The notes below the pieces were generated by a model. It was not told where the DNA came from. It was given only the letters and a program-made list of their open reading frames with translations, and made no database searches. The position numbers and the translations under genes are program-made. A stretch of DNA of 37,361 nt from an uncultured Clostridia bacterium (lineage in GTDB: Bacteria > Bacillota > Clostridia > Oscillospirales > Ruminococcaceae): contig CALBJC010000139.1 of the NCBI GenBank assembly GCA_937892655.1, forward strand, positions 1 through 37,361, in the 5' to 3' direction. Position 1 is the stretch's first letter, and the number at the start of each line of letters is the position of its first letter. Positions 15,720 through 24,193 of the stretch are shown here, in pieces.

Positions 15720-16856
15720 ATGTTTAAGCGAGTTTTTATTATTAATTTGATTCTTGTTTGCTTTTTACAGCTTTCGTTCAATGTAACTGCCTCCGATGTT
15801 GAGATAGTATGCACCGCAAAAAACTATGCAGTGCTTGAAGCTGATACTAAAACGCTTCTGATGTCATCAGCTTGCAGAGAAAAGAAAAGTATATCTCATC
15901 TGACAAAGCTGATGACCATTTTACTTTGCGCTCAGAGTATTGAGAATAAAACGTTGTCAGTCCAGGATATTGTGGTTGTAACTCCCACAGCAAATTCAAT
16001 GCAGGGTACTCAGATTTGGCTTGAAATAGGTGAAAGAATAACGGTTGAAGAGCTTTTATACGCCGTTACCGTAGGAAACGCCAATGATGCTGCTGTCGCA
16101 CTTGCTGAAAAGGTAGGTAAAACCCATGAAGGCTTTATTGAAATGATGAATTTAAAGGCTTATGAGCTTGGTATGTATGATACTGTATTTGTTGATGCCG
16201 GTGGAACAAGTGATGAAAACGTATCAACTGCGTATGATATAGGCTTACTATGCTGTGAACTTGTAAAATATGATTTTTTGAAGCAGTATTTTACTACATG
16301 GATGATAAATGTCCGTAGCGCTAAAACCGAGCTTGTAAACTCAAACAGACTTGTCCGTAGTTATAATGGCATTACAGGCTTAAAAGCCTGTTTCTCAGAA
16401 AAATCAGGTCACTGTATAACAATCAGTTCAAAACGAGGGGATATGTATCTTATCGGAGTGTTTTTTGATTGTGCTGATAATGATACGAAGTTTTCTGACG
16501 CTAAAACAGTTTTGGATAAATGCTTTTCACAGTTTACGGTTTATGTTCCTGAAATATCAGAGTATCTGTCAGAGGTTTTGATAAAAGGTGGCACAAATGC
16601 TAAAGTAAAAGTACATCTAACAAAGCCTTTGAAGGCTATTGTTTTGAAAAGTGAAGTAAAAAACATACAAACAACCTGTCAGCGTAAAGATACTATACAA
16701 GCAGCATTTGCCGCAAATACACAAATAGGCACAATTGATTTACTTCTTAACGGTGAAACGATTGCCCATAGTGACATAATTACAGCACAAGGCTGTAAGA
16801 AAAAAGATGTGCTATTTTCACTTAAAAAACTGTTGTGCAGATTGCTTATATATTGA
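15720..16856 (+). CDS. DacF-like D-Ala-D-Ala carboxypeptidase homologue lacking catalytic motifs
   Basis: Clearly homologous along its length to penicillin-binding D,D-carboxypeptidases of the DacF/PBP5 (S11) group, but probably catalytically dead. The 378-residue precursor has a signal peptide (about 1-24), the peptidase domain (about 35-260) and a C-terminal beta domain (about 275-350). The three active-site motifs are all changed: the SxxK serine is His60 in HLTK, SxN reads N120-A-N, and KTG reads K222-A-C. Surrounding residues (LTKLMT, NDAAVALAE, GITGLK) align well with DacF, so this is substitution rather than misalignment. The frame is open and has a normal ribosome site (AAAGGAG) before ATG 15720. 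It may bind peptidoglycan or act as a regulator. It ends in TGA, one of only two supported genes here that do. Confidence 0.88.
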   Translation: MFKRVFIINLILVCFLQLSFNVTASDVEIVCTAKNYAVLEADTKTLLMSSACREKKSISHLTKLMTILLCAQSIENKTLSVQDIVVVTPTANSMQGTQIWLEIGERITVEELLYAVTVGNANDAAVALAEKVGKTHEGFIEMMNLKAYELGMYDTVFVDAGGTSDENVSTAYDIGLLCCELVKYDFLKQYFTTWMINVRSAKTELVNSNRLVRSYNGITGLKACFSEKSGHCITISSKRGDMYLIGVFFDCADNDTKFSDAKTVLDKCFSQFTVYVPEISEYLSEVLIKGGTNAKVKVHLTKPLKAIVLKSEVKNIQTTCQRKDTIQAAFAANTQIGTIDLLLNGETIAHSDIITAQGCKKKDVLFSLKKLLCRLLIY

Positions 16857-16868
16857 TTTTTAAAGTGG

Positions 16869-16936
16869 TATAATTTGCACAAAAGTTTGCGTGAAAAACA
16901 AAACGACTTGCAATATAAAGGATTTTATAGTAAAAT
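16869..16936 (+). promoter_or_regulatory. Two candidate promoters before pgi
   Basis: An extended -10, TGGTATAAT, has its hexamer at 16869-16874 but a poor -35. A second promoter has TTGCAA (16908-16913), a 17-bp spacer and TAAAAT (16931-16936). Transcription from the first would give a leader of about 95 nt. Confidence 0.55.
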
Positions 16937-16974
16937 ATATTTATCCAATTATGATATGGAAGGAAATGAAAAAG

Positions 16975-18306
16975 TTGTCTATTAAATTAAATGCAAAGTA
17001 CATTGAAAAATATGTAGCTTCTCATGAGCTTGAAGCTCTCTGGCCACAGGTTTCCTGTGCTCATAAAATGGTTGAAGACAAGTCAGGTCTTGGCAATGAT
17101 TTTCTTGGTTGGGTAAAGCTCCCTTATGACTATGATAAGGAAGAATTTGCAAGAATCAAGGCTGCTGCTGAACGTATCAAGGGCATGTGCGATATCCTCA
17201 TCGTTATCGGTATCGGCGGTTCATATCTTGGTGCAAGAGCAGCTATCGAGCTTCTGAAGTCACCATTCTACAACAATCTCAAGAAGGATACACCTGATAT
17301 TTATTTCGTAGGAAATAATATCAGCCCAACTTACCTTAATGAAGTTTTATCTATCTGCGAAGGTAAGGATATCTGTGTAAATGTTATCTCAAAGTCAGGT
17401 ACAACAACTGAGCCTGCTTTAGCATTCAGAGTTTTCAAGAAGCTTGTTGAATCAAAGTACGGCAAGGAAGAAGCAAAGAAGAGAATCTTTGCAACAACTG
17501 ACAAGGCTAGAGGTACATTAAAGCAGCTTTCAGATACAGAAGGCTACGAAACATTTGTTATCGCTGATGACGTTGGCGGCAGATTCTCAGTATTGACTGC
17601 TGTAGGTCTTTTGCCAATCGCTGTTGCAGGCTGTGATATTGACGCTATCATGAAGGGCGCTCAGACAGGCTACGACAAGTATTCTAAGGATGACAAGAAT
17701 GATTGCTATAAGTATGCTGCAATCAGAAATGCTCTTTTAAGAAAGGGCAGAAGCGTTGAAATGCTCGTTTCATACGATCCAAGCTTCACAATGATGGCTG
17801 AATGGTTCAAGCAGCTGTTCGGTGAAAGTGAAGGTAAGGATGGTAAGGGCTTATTCCCAACATCAGCTACATTCTCAACAGACCTTCACTCACTCGGTCA
17901 GTTTATTCAGGATGGTTCAAAGCTCTTGTTTGAAACAGCTATCGACATCAAGTCACCAAAGCAGGATTTCTTCCTTGAAGATGATGAAGAAAATCTCGAT
18001 GGCTTAAACTTCCTCACAAACCAGAATATGTCTGTTGTAAACAGAAAGGCATACGAAGGTACAATTCTCGCTCATACTGAAGGCGGCGTTCCAAACGTTG
18101 TAATTGAGGTTGATAAGCTTGATGAAGAAAACTTCGGTGAACTTGTTTACTTCTTTGAAAAGGCTTGTGCAATTTCAGGCTATATGCTCGGTGTAAATCC
18201 ATTTGACCAGCCTGGTGTTGAAAGCTACAAGAAGAATATGTTTGCTTTACTTGGTAAGCCAGGTTACGAAGCGCAGAAGGCAGAGCTTGAAGCAAAGCTC
18301 GGCTAA
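16975..18306 (+). CDS. pgi: Glucose-6-phosphate isomerase
   Basis: Interconverts glucose-6-phosphate and fructose-6-phosphate in glycolysis. The protein of about 443 residues contains the phosphosugar-binding SIS motifs IGIGGSYLGARA and SKSGTTTEPA, and FSVLTAVGLLPIAVAG. The most likely start is TTG at 16975, giving MSIKLNAKY, with AGGA about 10 bases upstream. ATG 16966 is only one base from that site, and ATG 16951 has none. Codons lean strongly to AAG, CTC and ATC, as expected for a highly expressed gene. A weak hairpin follows the gene. Confidence 0.95.
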   Translation: MSIKLNAKYIEKYVASHELEALWPQVSCAHKMVEDKSGLGNDFLGWVKLPYDYDKEEFARIKAAAERIKGMCDILIVIGIGGSYLGARAAIELLKSPFYNNLKKDTPDIYFVGNNISPTYLNEVLSICEGKDICVNVISKSGTTTEPALAFRVFKKLVESKYGKEEAKKRIFATTDKARGTLKQLSDTEGYETFVIADDVGGRFSVLTAVGLLPIAVAGCDIDAIMKGAQTGYDKYSKDDKNDCYKYAAIRNALLRKGRSVEMLVSYDPSFTMMAEWFKQLFGESEGKDGKGLFPTSATFSTDLHSLGQFIQDGSKLLFETAIDIKSPKQDFFLEDDEENLDGLNFLTNQNMSVVNRKAYEGTILAHTEGGVPNVVIEVDKLDEENFGELVYFFEKACAISGYMLGVNPFDQPGVESYKKNMFALLGKPGYEAQKAELEAKLG

Positions 18307-18341
18307 TACTTGCCAAAAGCAAGAACTAAATTTGTTCCTGT

Positions 18342-18359
18342 CATAAGCGAAAGCTTATG
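18342..18359 (+). terminator. Weak hairpin between pgi and the P-loop gene
   Basis: CATAAGC and GCTTATG form a 7-bp stem with a GAAA tetraloop, but only three T follow. It may stabilise the pgi mRNA or attenuate rather than fully terminate. Confidence 0.4.
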
Positions 18360-18397
18360 TTTGGATATATAAAAAACACGGAATGGAGTGTTATTCT

Positions 18398-18799
18398 ATG
18401 ATTAAATTGATAACAGGCGAAAAGGGTACAGGTAAAACTAAGGTATTAATCGATATGATCAAGGAATCTCTTGCAACAGCAAGCGGTGACATCGTTTGTA
18501 TCGAAAAGGGCCTTAAGCTTACTTACGATATTCCACATAAGGTAAGACTTGTAGCAGCTGAAGAATATGACATCAACAGCTACGATTCATTCTACGGCTT
18601 TGTTGCTGGTATGCTCGCAGCTAACTACGATGTTCAGAAGATCTTTGTTGATGGTATCTTGAAGATCGGTGACAGAGATTACGAAAAGCTCGGCGCAATG
18701 CTCGCTAAGGTTGATGCTCTTGCTAAGGATATTGAAGTTGTATTCACAGTTTCTGCTGACGCTTCAGTATTACCTGAAAGCGTAATGAAGTTCGCATAA
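18398..18799 (+). CDS. Small P-loop ATP-binding protein, 133 aa, function unknown
   Basis: The protein begins MIKLITGEKGTGKTK, a clear Walker A motif (Gly7 to Thr14). A hydrophobic strand ending in acid, KIFVDGIL at about residues 87-94, could be the Walker B position. It is too short for a full AAA+ or RecA domain and has no membrane segment. I do not recognise a characterised family. Start at ATG 18398 is set by GGAG nine bases upstream. Like pgi, it uses translation-optimised codons (AAG, ATC, TAC, GCT), so it is probably abundant. It may share the pgi transcript; the next gene has its own promoter. Confidence 0.75.
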   Translation: MIKLITGEKGTGKTKVLIDMIKESLATASGDIVCIEKGLKLTYDIPHKVRLVAAEEYDINSYDSFYGFVAGMLAANYDVQKIFVDGILKIGDRDYEKLGAMLAKVDALAKDIEVVFTVSADASVLPESVMKFA

Positions 18800-18873
18800 T
18801 CAAAAACGAACTTTTGTTTGCGAAATTTACAAAATATTCTTAAAAAATGACTCACAAATTGCCAGATAAGCAG

Positions 18874-18902
18874 TTGACAAGCTATCTTAAAGATGTTATA
18901 AT
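18874..18902 (+). promoter_or_regulatory. Full-consensus sigma-A promoter for yceD-rpmF
   Basis: TTGACA (18874-18879) and TATAAT (18897-18902) are separated by exactly 17 bp, about 28 bp before the yceD start. It fits the strong demand for ribosomal protein L32. Confidence 0.92.
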
Positions 18903-18930
18903 CAAATTTGTGATGTTCTGAGGTGAAACT

Positions 18931-19377
18931 ATGGTTATTCAGTTAAAAGAGCTTTTTGAGCTTATAGGCGAGAAAAAGGATATATCATATTCTATCGAGC
19001 TTGATGAATTGCCAGAGTTAAAGGGTTATTCCTTTGGTTCACCGATTGCAATTAATGGCGCCATTGTCAATAGGGCAGGAGTAGTTTCACTCGACTATTC
19101 TGTTAAATTTGCGATGAAGCTTATTTGCGACAGATGTCTATGTGAGTTTGATCGTGAGTATGATTATGCTTTTGAGCATATACTTGTCAGAAGTACTAAT
19201 ACTGACAATGATGAGTATGTTGTTTGCAAGGCTAATGCTCTTGATCTGAACGAATTGGCTATTTCCGATTTATTGTTGCAGCTCCCGACAAAGATTCTTT
19301 GTGATGAAGACTGCAAAGGCCTGTGCATGAAATGCGGATGTAATTTAAATGAATCCCAGTGCAACTGCGCCGAGTAA
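18931..19377 (+). CDS. YceD/DUF177 family protein
   Basis: Member of the DUF177 family, almost always encoded just before rpmF; plant and bacterial relatives are linked to 23S rRNA metabolism, though the mechanism is unclear. The 148-residue acidic protein has cysteine pairs CDRCLC in the middle (about 67-72) and a cluster C-D-E-D-C, CMKCGC and CNC at the C-terminus, probably binding zinc. GAGGTGA precedes the ATG. It lies about 50 bp before rpmF, driven by the same consensus promoter. Confidence 0.9.
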   Translation: MVIQLKELFELIGEKKDISYSIELDELPELKGYSFGSPIAINGAIVNRAGVVSLDYSVKFAMKLICDRCLCEFDREYDYAFEHILVRSTNTDNDEYVVCKANALDLNELAISDLLLQLPTKILCDEDCKGLCMKCGCNLNESQCNCAE

Positions 19378-19428
19378 ATAGCCGCAACAGTAAATTGATT
19401 TTAAATTCCCAAAGAGGAGGTGCCAAAA

Positions 19429-19611
19429 ATGGCAGTACCAAAGAGAAAAGTATCTAAGGCTAGACGCGATAAGAGACGTTCAGCAGTTTGGAAGCTCGAA
19501 GCTCCAGCACTTTCACGTTGCTCAAACTGCGGTGCACTCACATCTCCACATAAGGTTTGCAAGACATGTGGTTTCTACAAGGGCGTTGAAGTAATTAAGA
19601 AAGAAGCTTAG
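19429..19611 (+). CDS. rpmF: Ribosomal protein L32
   Basis: A 60-residue large-subunit ribosomal protein starting MAVPKRKVSKARRDKRR. It has the zinc-binding type of C-terminus, with CSNC and CKTC pairs. AGAGGAGGTG lies upstream; the GTG inside that site was rejected as a start. The gene ends before a very strong terminator, closing the yceD-rpmF unit. Confidence 0.97.
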   Translation: MAVPKRKVSKARRDKRRSAVWKLEAPALSRCSNCGALTSPHKVCKTCGFYKGVEVIKKEA

Positions 19612-19621
19612 TCTTCTTCAA

Positions 19622-19655
19622 AATAAGGAAGGAGCAATCCTTCCTTATTTTTTTA
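19622..19655 (+). terminator. Strong intrinsic terminator after rpmF
   Basis: AATAAGGAAGGA (19622-19633) and TCCTTCCTTATT (19638-19649) form a 12-bp stem with a GCAA tetraloop, followed by a run of T. Confidence 0.93.
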
Positions 19656-19682
19656 ATATCTTGATTAAAAAAGGGTGAGAGT

Positions 19683-20987
19683 ATGTCAGTTTTAATTAAA
19701 GGTGTAATTGAAAAAACACCTGCATATAAAAAATTCAAAGAAAATGATATACTTTTACAGATAAACGGTCATGATATTAAAGATGTTTTAGATTATATGT
19801 ATTATGCCGCTGAAGCGAAGCTTGAGGTTTTGATAGATCGAGCAGGTAAGCAAAAGCTCATTAAGGTGAAAAAATCTGAATATGATGATTTGGGTCTTGA
19901 ATTTGAAACCTTTTTAATGGATAAAAAGCAGTCATGTACAAATAAATGTATATTTTGCTTTATCGATCAGATGCCAGAGGGGCTCAGAGATTCTCTTTAT
20001 TTTAAAGATGATGATGCAAGGCTTTCGTTTCTTCATGGTAACTATATAACTCTTACTAATGTTTCAGATGAAGATATTGGGCGTATCATAGATATGCGCC
20101 TTAATATCAATGTATCTGTTCATACTACAAATCCAGAGCTTCGCTGTAAAATGATGAATAACCGTTTTGCAGGTGAAAAGCTCAAATATCTTAAAATGAT
20201 GACTGATAGTGGCCTTGAGCTTAACTGTCAGGTTGTTTGCTGTCCGGGGATAAATGATAAGGATGAACTCAGGAGAACTATTTCTGATATAGGTAAGCTT
20301 ATGCCTAACATTACATCTTTGGCTATTGTTCCTGTAGGGCTTACAAAATACAGAGAGAATCTCACAAAGCTTGAGCCTTTTAATGAGCAGTCAGCTCTTG
20401 AGGTGATTGAGATTGTTGAAGAGTATCAGAAGAAATTTTTATTAGAATATGGCAGAAGAATGGTTTTTGCATCAGATGAATTTTACATTCTCGCAAAAAG
20501 AGAACTGCCGACAGCTGAAGAATATGAGGACTATCCTCAGTATGAAAATGGTCTTGGTTTATTGCGCTCTCTTATTGACGAGTTTGATGATGCGCTGACC
20601 GAAATCTCAGATGATGTATCTGACAGAAAATGTACCATAGCTACGGGGGTTCTGGCATATCCATATATATGTGATATGGCTTGTAAGGCTATGGCTAAGT
20701 GGAACAATGTAAAGATTGATGTTGTAAAAATTGAAAACGAATTTTTTGGTAAGTCAATAACTGTTGCAGGTCTTATAACCGCAACAGATTTAATAAATGC
20801 GCTGAAGGGTAAAGAGCTTGGTGATGAGCTTTTGATCCCGTCAGTAATGCTCTCGGCGGGTGATCATATTTTCATTGATGATTATACTGTTGAGGATGTT
20901 GAAAAGAGTTTGAATATAAAGATAAGAGAAACCACAAATAACGGCTATGAGCTGCTTTGCGGTATGCTCGGAATTGATGATAAATAA
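19683..20987 (+). CDS. DUF512 radical SAM-like protein with N-terminal PDZ
   Basis: A conserved clostridial protein of unproven function. The 434-residue chain begins with a PDZ-like segment (about 1-60, with INGHDI), followed by a radical-SAM-type cysteine motif CTNKCIFC (about 87-94), which would ligate a 4Fe-4S cluster. The C-terminal DUF512 part carries LAIVPVGLTKYRE and SVMLSAGDHIFIDD. AGGGTGAGAGT precedes the ATG. It is encoded 12 bp before der, a linkage common in Firmicutes, which suggests a role near ribosome assembly or modification. That link is inference only. Confidence 0.88.
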   Translation: MSVLIKGVIEKTPAYKKFKENDILLQINGHDIKDVLDYMYYAAEAKLEVLIDRAGKQKLIKVKKSEYDDLGLEFETFLMDKKQSCTNKCIFCFIDQMPEGLRDSLYFKDDDARLSFLHGNYITLTNVSDEDIGRIIDMRLNINVSVHTTNPELRCKMMNNRFAGEKLKYLKMMTDSGLELNCQVVCCPGINDKDELRRTISDIGKLMPNITSLAIVPVGLTKYRENLTKLEPFNEQSALEVIEIVEEYQKKFLLEYGRRMVFASDEFYILAKRELPTAEEYEDYPQYENGLGLLRSLIDEFDDALTEISDDVSDRKCTIATGVLAYPYICDMACKAMAKWNNVKIDVVKIENEFFGKSITVAGLITATDLINALKGKELGDELLIPSVMLSAGDHIFIDDYTVEDVEKSLNIKIRETTNNGYELLCGMLGIDDK

Positions 20988-20999
20988 GGAGGTTTTGAA

Positions 21000-22328
21000 A
21001 TGGCACTACCGGTTGTCGCTATAGTCGGCAGACCTAACGTAGGTAAGTCTACGCTTTTTAATAAGTTAATAGGTCAGAAGTTGTCAATAGTTCAGGATAC
21101 TCCCGGCGTTACCCGTGACAGAATTTATGCTAAATGTGAATGGTTGAACCATGAATTTATGCTTGTTGATACAGGCGGTATTGAACCAAATACCGATGAT
21201 GTAATCCTGGCTCAGATGCGAAGACAGGCTCAGCTTGCTATTGAAAAGGCTGATGTAACAATTCTTGTAACTGATATGCGTTGCGGTGTTACTGCAAATG
21301 ACTATGAAGTAGCAGCTATGCTTTTAAAATCAGGCAAGCCTGTTATTTTATGTGTAAATAAGTGTGACGCATTAGGTGAGCCACCAATGGAATTTTATGA
21401 ATTCTACAACTTGGGTCTTGGTGAACCTTTTTCAGTATCCTCTGTTCACGGTCATGGTACAGGTGACCTTCTTGATGAGGTTTTAAAGCACCTTCCTGAA
21501 AACGAAGAGGAATATGATGAAGAATATATAAAGGTTGCGATAGTTGGTAAACCAAATGTAGGTAAGTCATCTATTATCAATCGTATTGCGGGCGAAGAAA
21601 GAGTTATCGTTTCTGACATCGCCGGCACAACAAGAGATGCAACTGATACTGTAATTGAAAATGAAATGGGTAAATTTGTATTTACCGATACTGCAGGTAT
21701 CAGAAAGAAATCAAAGGTGCTCGAACAGATTGAAAAATATAGCGTACTGCGTTCATATATGGCTGTTGACCGCTCAGATGTTGCTGTAATTGTAATTGAT
21801 GCTGAGGTAGGCTTTACCGAGCAGGATTCAAAGGTTGCAGGCTACGCTCATGAGCAGGGTAAGGGCTGTATCGTAGCTGTAAACAAGTGGGATGCAATTG
21901 AGAAGGACAACTATACAATGGATACCTTCAAAAAGGATTTAGCTGAAAAATTCAGCTTTATGTCCTATGTTCCGTTTGTGTTTATTTCTGCAAAAACAGG
22001 TCAGAGAGTAAATAAGCTTTTTGAAATGATAGTTTCTGTTGCAAATCAGAACTCAATGCGTATTTCAACTGGTAAGCTCAATGACATTCTGTCCTATGCA
22101 ACAGCGCGTGTTCAGCCGCCGTCAGATAAGGGTAAGCGTCTGAAGATTTACTATATGACTCAGGCTTCAACAAAGCCGCCAACGTTTGTAACGTTTGTAA
22201 ACAATGCAGAGCTTTTCCATTTTTCGTATCAGAGATATCTCGAAAATCAGATAAGAGAAACCTTCGGCTTAGAGGGTACTCCTGTCAGATTTATTATTAG
22301 AGAAAGAGATAAGACGGATACAAAGTAA
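21000..22328 (+). CDS. der: Ribosome assembly GTPase Der (EngA)
   Basis: GTPase needed to mature the 50S ribosomal subunit. The 442-residue protein has the diagnostic tandem of two G domains: GRPNVGKST (about 9-17) with DTGG and NKCD, and GKPNVGKSS (about 183-191) with DTAG and NKWD. A C-terminal KH-like domain follows. Length is normal. TAAGGAGG precedes the ATG. The gene is followed by plsY after 18 bp in the same operon. Confidence 0.97.
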   Translation: MALPVVAIVGRPNVGKSTLFNKLIGQKLSIVQDTPGVTRDRIYAKCEWLNHEFMLVDTGGIEPNTDDVILAQMRRQAQLAIEKADVTILVTDMRCGVTANDYEVAAMLLKSGKPVILCVNKCDALGEPPMEFYEFYNLGLGEPFSVSSVHGHGTGDLLDEVLKHLPENEEEYDEEYIKVAIVGKPNVGKSSIINRIAGEERVIVSDIAGTTRDATDTVIENEMGKFVFTDTAGIRKKSKVLEQIEKYSVLRSYMAVDRSDVAVIVIDAEVGFTEQDSKVAGYAHEQGKGCIVAVNKWDAIEKDNYTMDTFKKDLAEKFSFMSYVPFVFISAKTGQRVNKLFEMIVSVANQNSMRISTGKLNDILSYATARVQPPSDKGKRLKIYYMTQASTKPPTFVTFVNNAELFHFSYQRYLENQIRETFGLEGTPVRFIIRERDKTDTK

Positions 22329-22346
22329 TTTTAAGGGGATTTTATA

Positions 22347-22997
22347 ATGGTTTTAAAGGGTATACTAATGCTGGTTATAGCTATAGTTGTTTCATATCTT
22401 ATCGGTAGCGTAAATTCTGCTATCACAGTTTGTAAGATATGGAAAAAGCAGGATATCAGAGATTACGGCAGTAAGAATGCCGGTCTTACAAATGTTTTGA
22501 GAGTATATGGCAAAATGCCTGCTCTTGTAACACTCATCTGTGATTTGTTAAAGGGCGTTATCGCTGTTTTACTTACAAGACTTATTGCAGGCTGGCTTGG
22601 CGTTTTTGATACAAATCTTTTTATCTCTTATGTTTCTGGTATTTCAGTTATGCTCGGTCACATTTTCCCAATCTACTATGGCTTCCATGGCGGTAAGGGC
22701 GTGCTTATTGCTGCAACTACATTGCTTGCTATCGACCCATTGACATTCTGCATTATTATCCCATTCTTTGCTATTATTCTGTATTTTACAAGATACGTAT
22801 CAGTAAGCTCTATAAGTGCAGCTATCTTTTATCCTTTGCTCACTCTGATTACTCAGGGCTTAAGAGGCTTTGATATGTATATTTTGAATGCTTTTATGGC
22901 TTATTTTATCGGTATTCTCATTGTGTGGATGCACAGAGCTAATATCGAAAGACTCAAAAATGGTACAGAAAACAGATTTTCATTCAATAAAAAGTAA
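22347..22997 (+). CDS. plsY: Acyl-phosphate:glycerol-3-phosphate acyltransferase PlsY
   Basis: Membrane enzyme adding the first acyl chain to glycerol-3-phosphate from acyl-phosphate. The 216-residue protein has the family motifs SYLIGSVNSA in the first helix, GSKNAGLTNVLR (the N-x-G-x-T-N-xx-R pattern) and GHIFPIYYGFHGGKG. Around six hydrophobic helices are visible. AAGGGG precedes the ATG. It is placed before gpsA, which makes its substrate, so the two genes supply consecutive steps. Confidence 0.96.
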   Translation: MVLKGILMLVIAIVVSYLIGSVNSAITVCKIWKKQDIRDYGSKNAGLTNVLRVYGKMPALVTLICDLLKGVIAVLLTRLIAGWLGVFDTNLFISYVSGISVMLGHIFPIYYGFHGGKGVLIAATTLLAIDPLTFCIIIPFFAIILYFTRYVSVSSISAAIFYPLLTLITQGLRGFDMYILNAFMAYFIGILIVWMHRANIERLKNGTENRFSFNKK

Positions 22998-23008
22998 GGA
23001 GGCTTATA

Positions 23009-24016
23009 ATGGCTGATATTGCTATTTTGGGCTCAGGCGGTTTTGGTCTTGCGCTGGGCGTTATGCTCAATGACTATGGTCATAAAGTAACTGTCTGGAC
23101 AAAGTTTCAGGAAGAAATAGATATCATCAGAAAAGATGGCGAATATAAGCTCAAGCTTCCTGGTATAAAGATTTCAGAAAATATTCATCTTACAACTGAT
23201 GCGTCAGAGCTTTCGGGCAAGGATATGCTTTTAGTAGGCTTACCAACAGCATTTGTAAGAGGTGTATGTGATAGCGTAAAGGGTAGTGTCGATAAGAACA
23301 CTATCATTGTAAATACTTCAAAGGGTCTTGAACCAAAAACTTTCAAGCGCATGAGTGAGGTTTTAGAGGAAGTATTCCCTGAAAATGATATAGTAGTGCT
23401 TACAGGCCCTTCTCACGCAGAAGAGGTTGCAAAACCTTATTCAGCCACAACAATTGTTGCGGCTTCAAAGTCTGAAGAGAGCGTTAAGATCGTTCAGAGG
23501 GAGCTTTCAAATCCAAGATGCAGAATTTACACAAATGATGATATTATCGGTTCTGAAATCGGTGGCGCGCTCAAAAACGTAATCGCTCTTTGTGCGGGTA
23601 TCGTTGACGGTATGGGACTTGGTGATAATACAAAAGCAGCTTTGATGACAAGAGGTATTCAGGAAATTGCAAGACTCGGTGTTTCTTTAGGCGGCAGAGT
23701 TGAAACCTTTGCAGGACTTACAGGTATCGGTGACCTTATTGTTACTTGTACTAGTATGCATAGCCGTAACAGAAGAGCGGGTATCCTTATCGGTCAGGGC
23801 GTTAATCCTGAGGAGGCAGTAAAGCAGGTTGGAACAGTTGAAGGTTACTCCTGCTGTGCTGTAGCGTGGGAATTATGCAAGGCCCAGGGCGTTTCAATGC
23901 CAATTACAGAACAGCTTTACCTTGTTTTGTTTGAGAATAAGGATGTTCATGAAGCAATGAAGGATCTTATGGGCAGACCAACTCGCGATGAAACAGAAAA
24001 AGGCTGGCTTTCATAG
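23009..24016 (+). CDS. gpsA: Glycerol-3-phosphate dehydrogenase (NAD(P)+)
   Basis: Reduces dihydroxyacetone phosphate to glycerol-3-phosphate for phospholipid synthesis. The 335-residue protein starts with the nucleotide-binding motif ILGSGGFGLALG; GPSHAEEV, the GALKNVIAL stretch with the catalytic lysine, and TGIGDLIVTC are all present. TAAGGAGG precedes the ATG. It closes the DUF512-der-plsY-gpsA unit at a terminator. Confidence 0.97.
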   Translation: MADIAILGSGGFGLALGVMLNDYGHKVTVWTKFQEEIDIIRKDGEYKLKLPGIKISENIHLTTDASELSGKDMLLVGLPTAFVRGVCDSVKGSVDKNTIIVNTSKGLEPKTFKRMSEVLEEVFPENDIVVLTGPSHAEEVAKPYSATTIVAASKSEESVKIVQRELSNPRCRIYTNDDIIGSEIGGALKNVIALCAGIVDGMGLGDNTKAALMTRGIQEIARLGVSLGGRVETFAGLTGIGDLIVTCTSMHSRNRRAGILIGQGVNPEEAVKQVGTVEGYSCCAVAWELCKAQGVSMPITEQLYLVLFENKDVHEAMKDLMGRPTRDETEKGWLS

Positions 24017-24021
24017 CTTTT

Positions 24022-24050
24022 AAAGAGGTATTTTTATACCTCTTTTTTTA
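24022..24050 (+). terminator. Intrinsic terminator after gpsA
   Basis: AAAGAGGTAT (24022-24031) and ATACCTCTTT (24036-24045) form a 10-bp stem with a TTTT loop, followed by further T. Confidence 0.9.
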
Positions 24051-24058
24051 TGTCATAA

Positions 24059-24123
24059 TTTACAAAAAATCATTGTAAAAAAACTTAAAACCTCTTTACA
24101 AAATGAGGGTTTTATAGTAAACT
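24059..24123 (+). promoter_or_regulatory. pyrH promoter with overlapping inverted repeats
   Basis: TTTACA (24095-24100), a 17-bp spacer and TAAACT (24118-24123) form a promoter. Upstream is a perfect inverted repeat, TTTACAA (24059-24065) and TTGTAAA (24073-24079). AAAACCTC (24087-24094) and GAGGGTTTT (24105-24113) form a near-perfect inverted repeat around the -35. The second could be an operator. No regulator is identified. Confidence 0.5.
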
Positions 24124-24193
24124 ATATATAATAGGGTGTAAAATGATTTTTTATACTTTTATGTAAAAACTCAATAAAGGATGTGCCTAAAAT

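Noticed and set aside
18800..18873. Possible terminator after the P-loop gene
   Set aside because: Only a four-pair stem with a G-T pair can be drawn, and no T run follows it.
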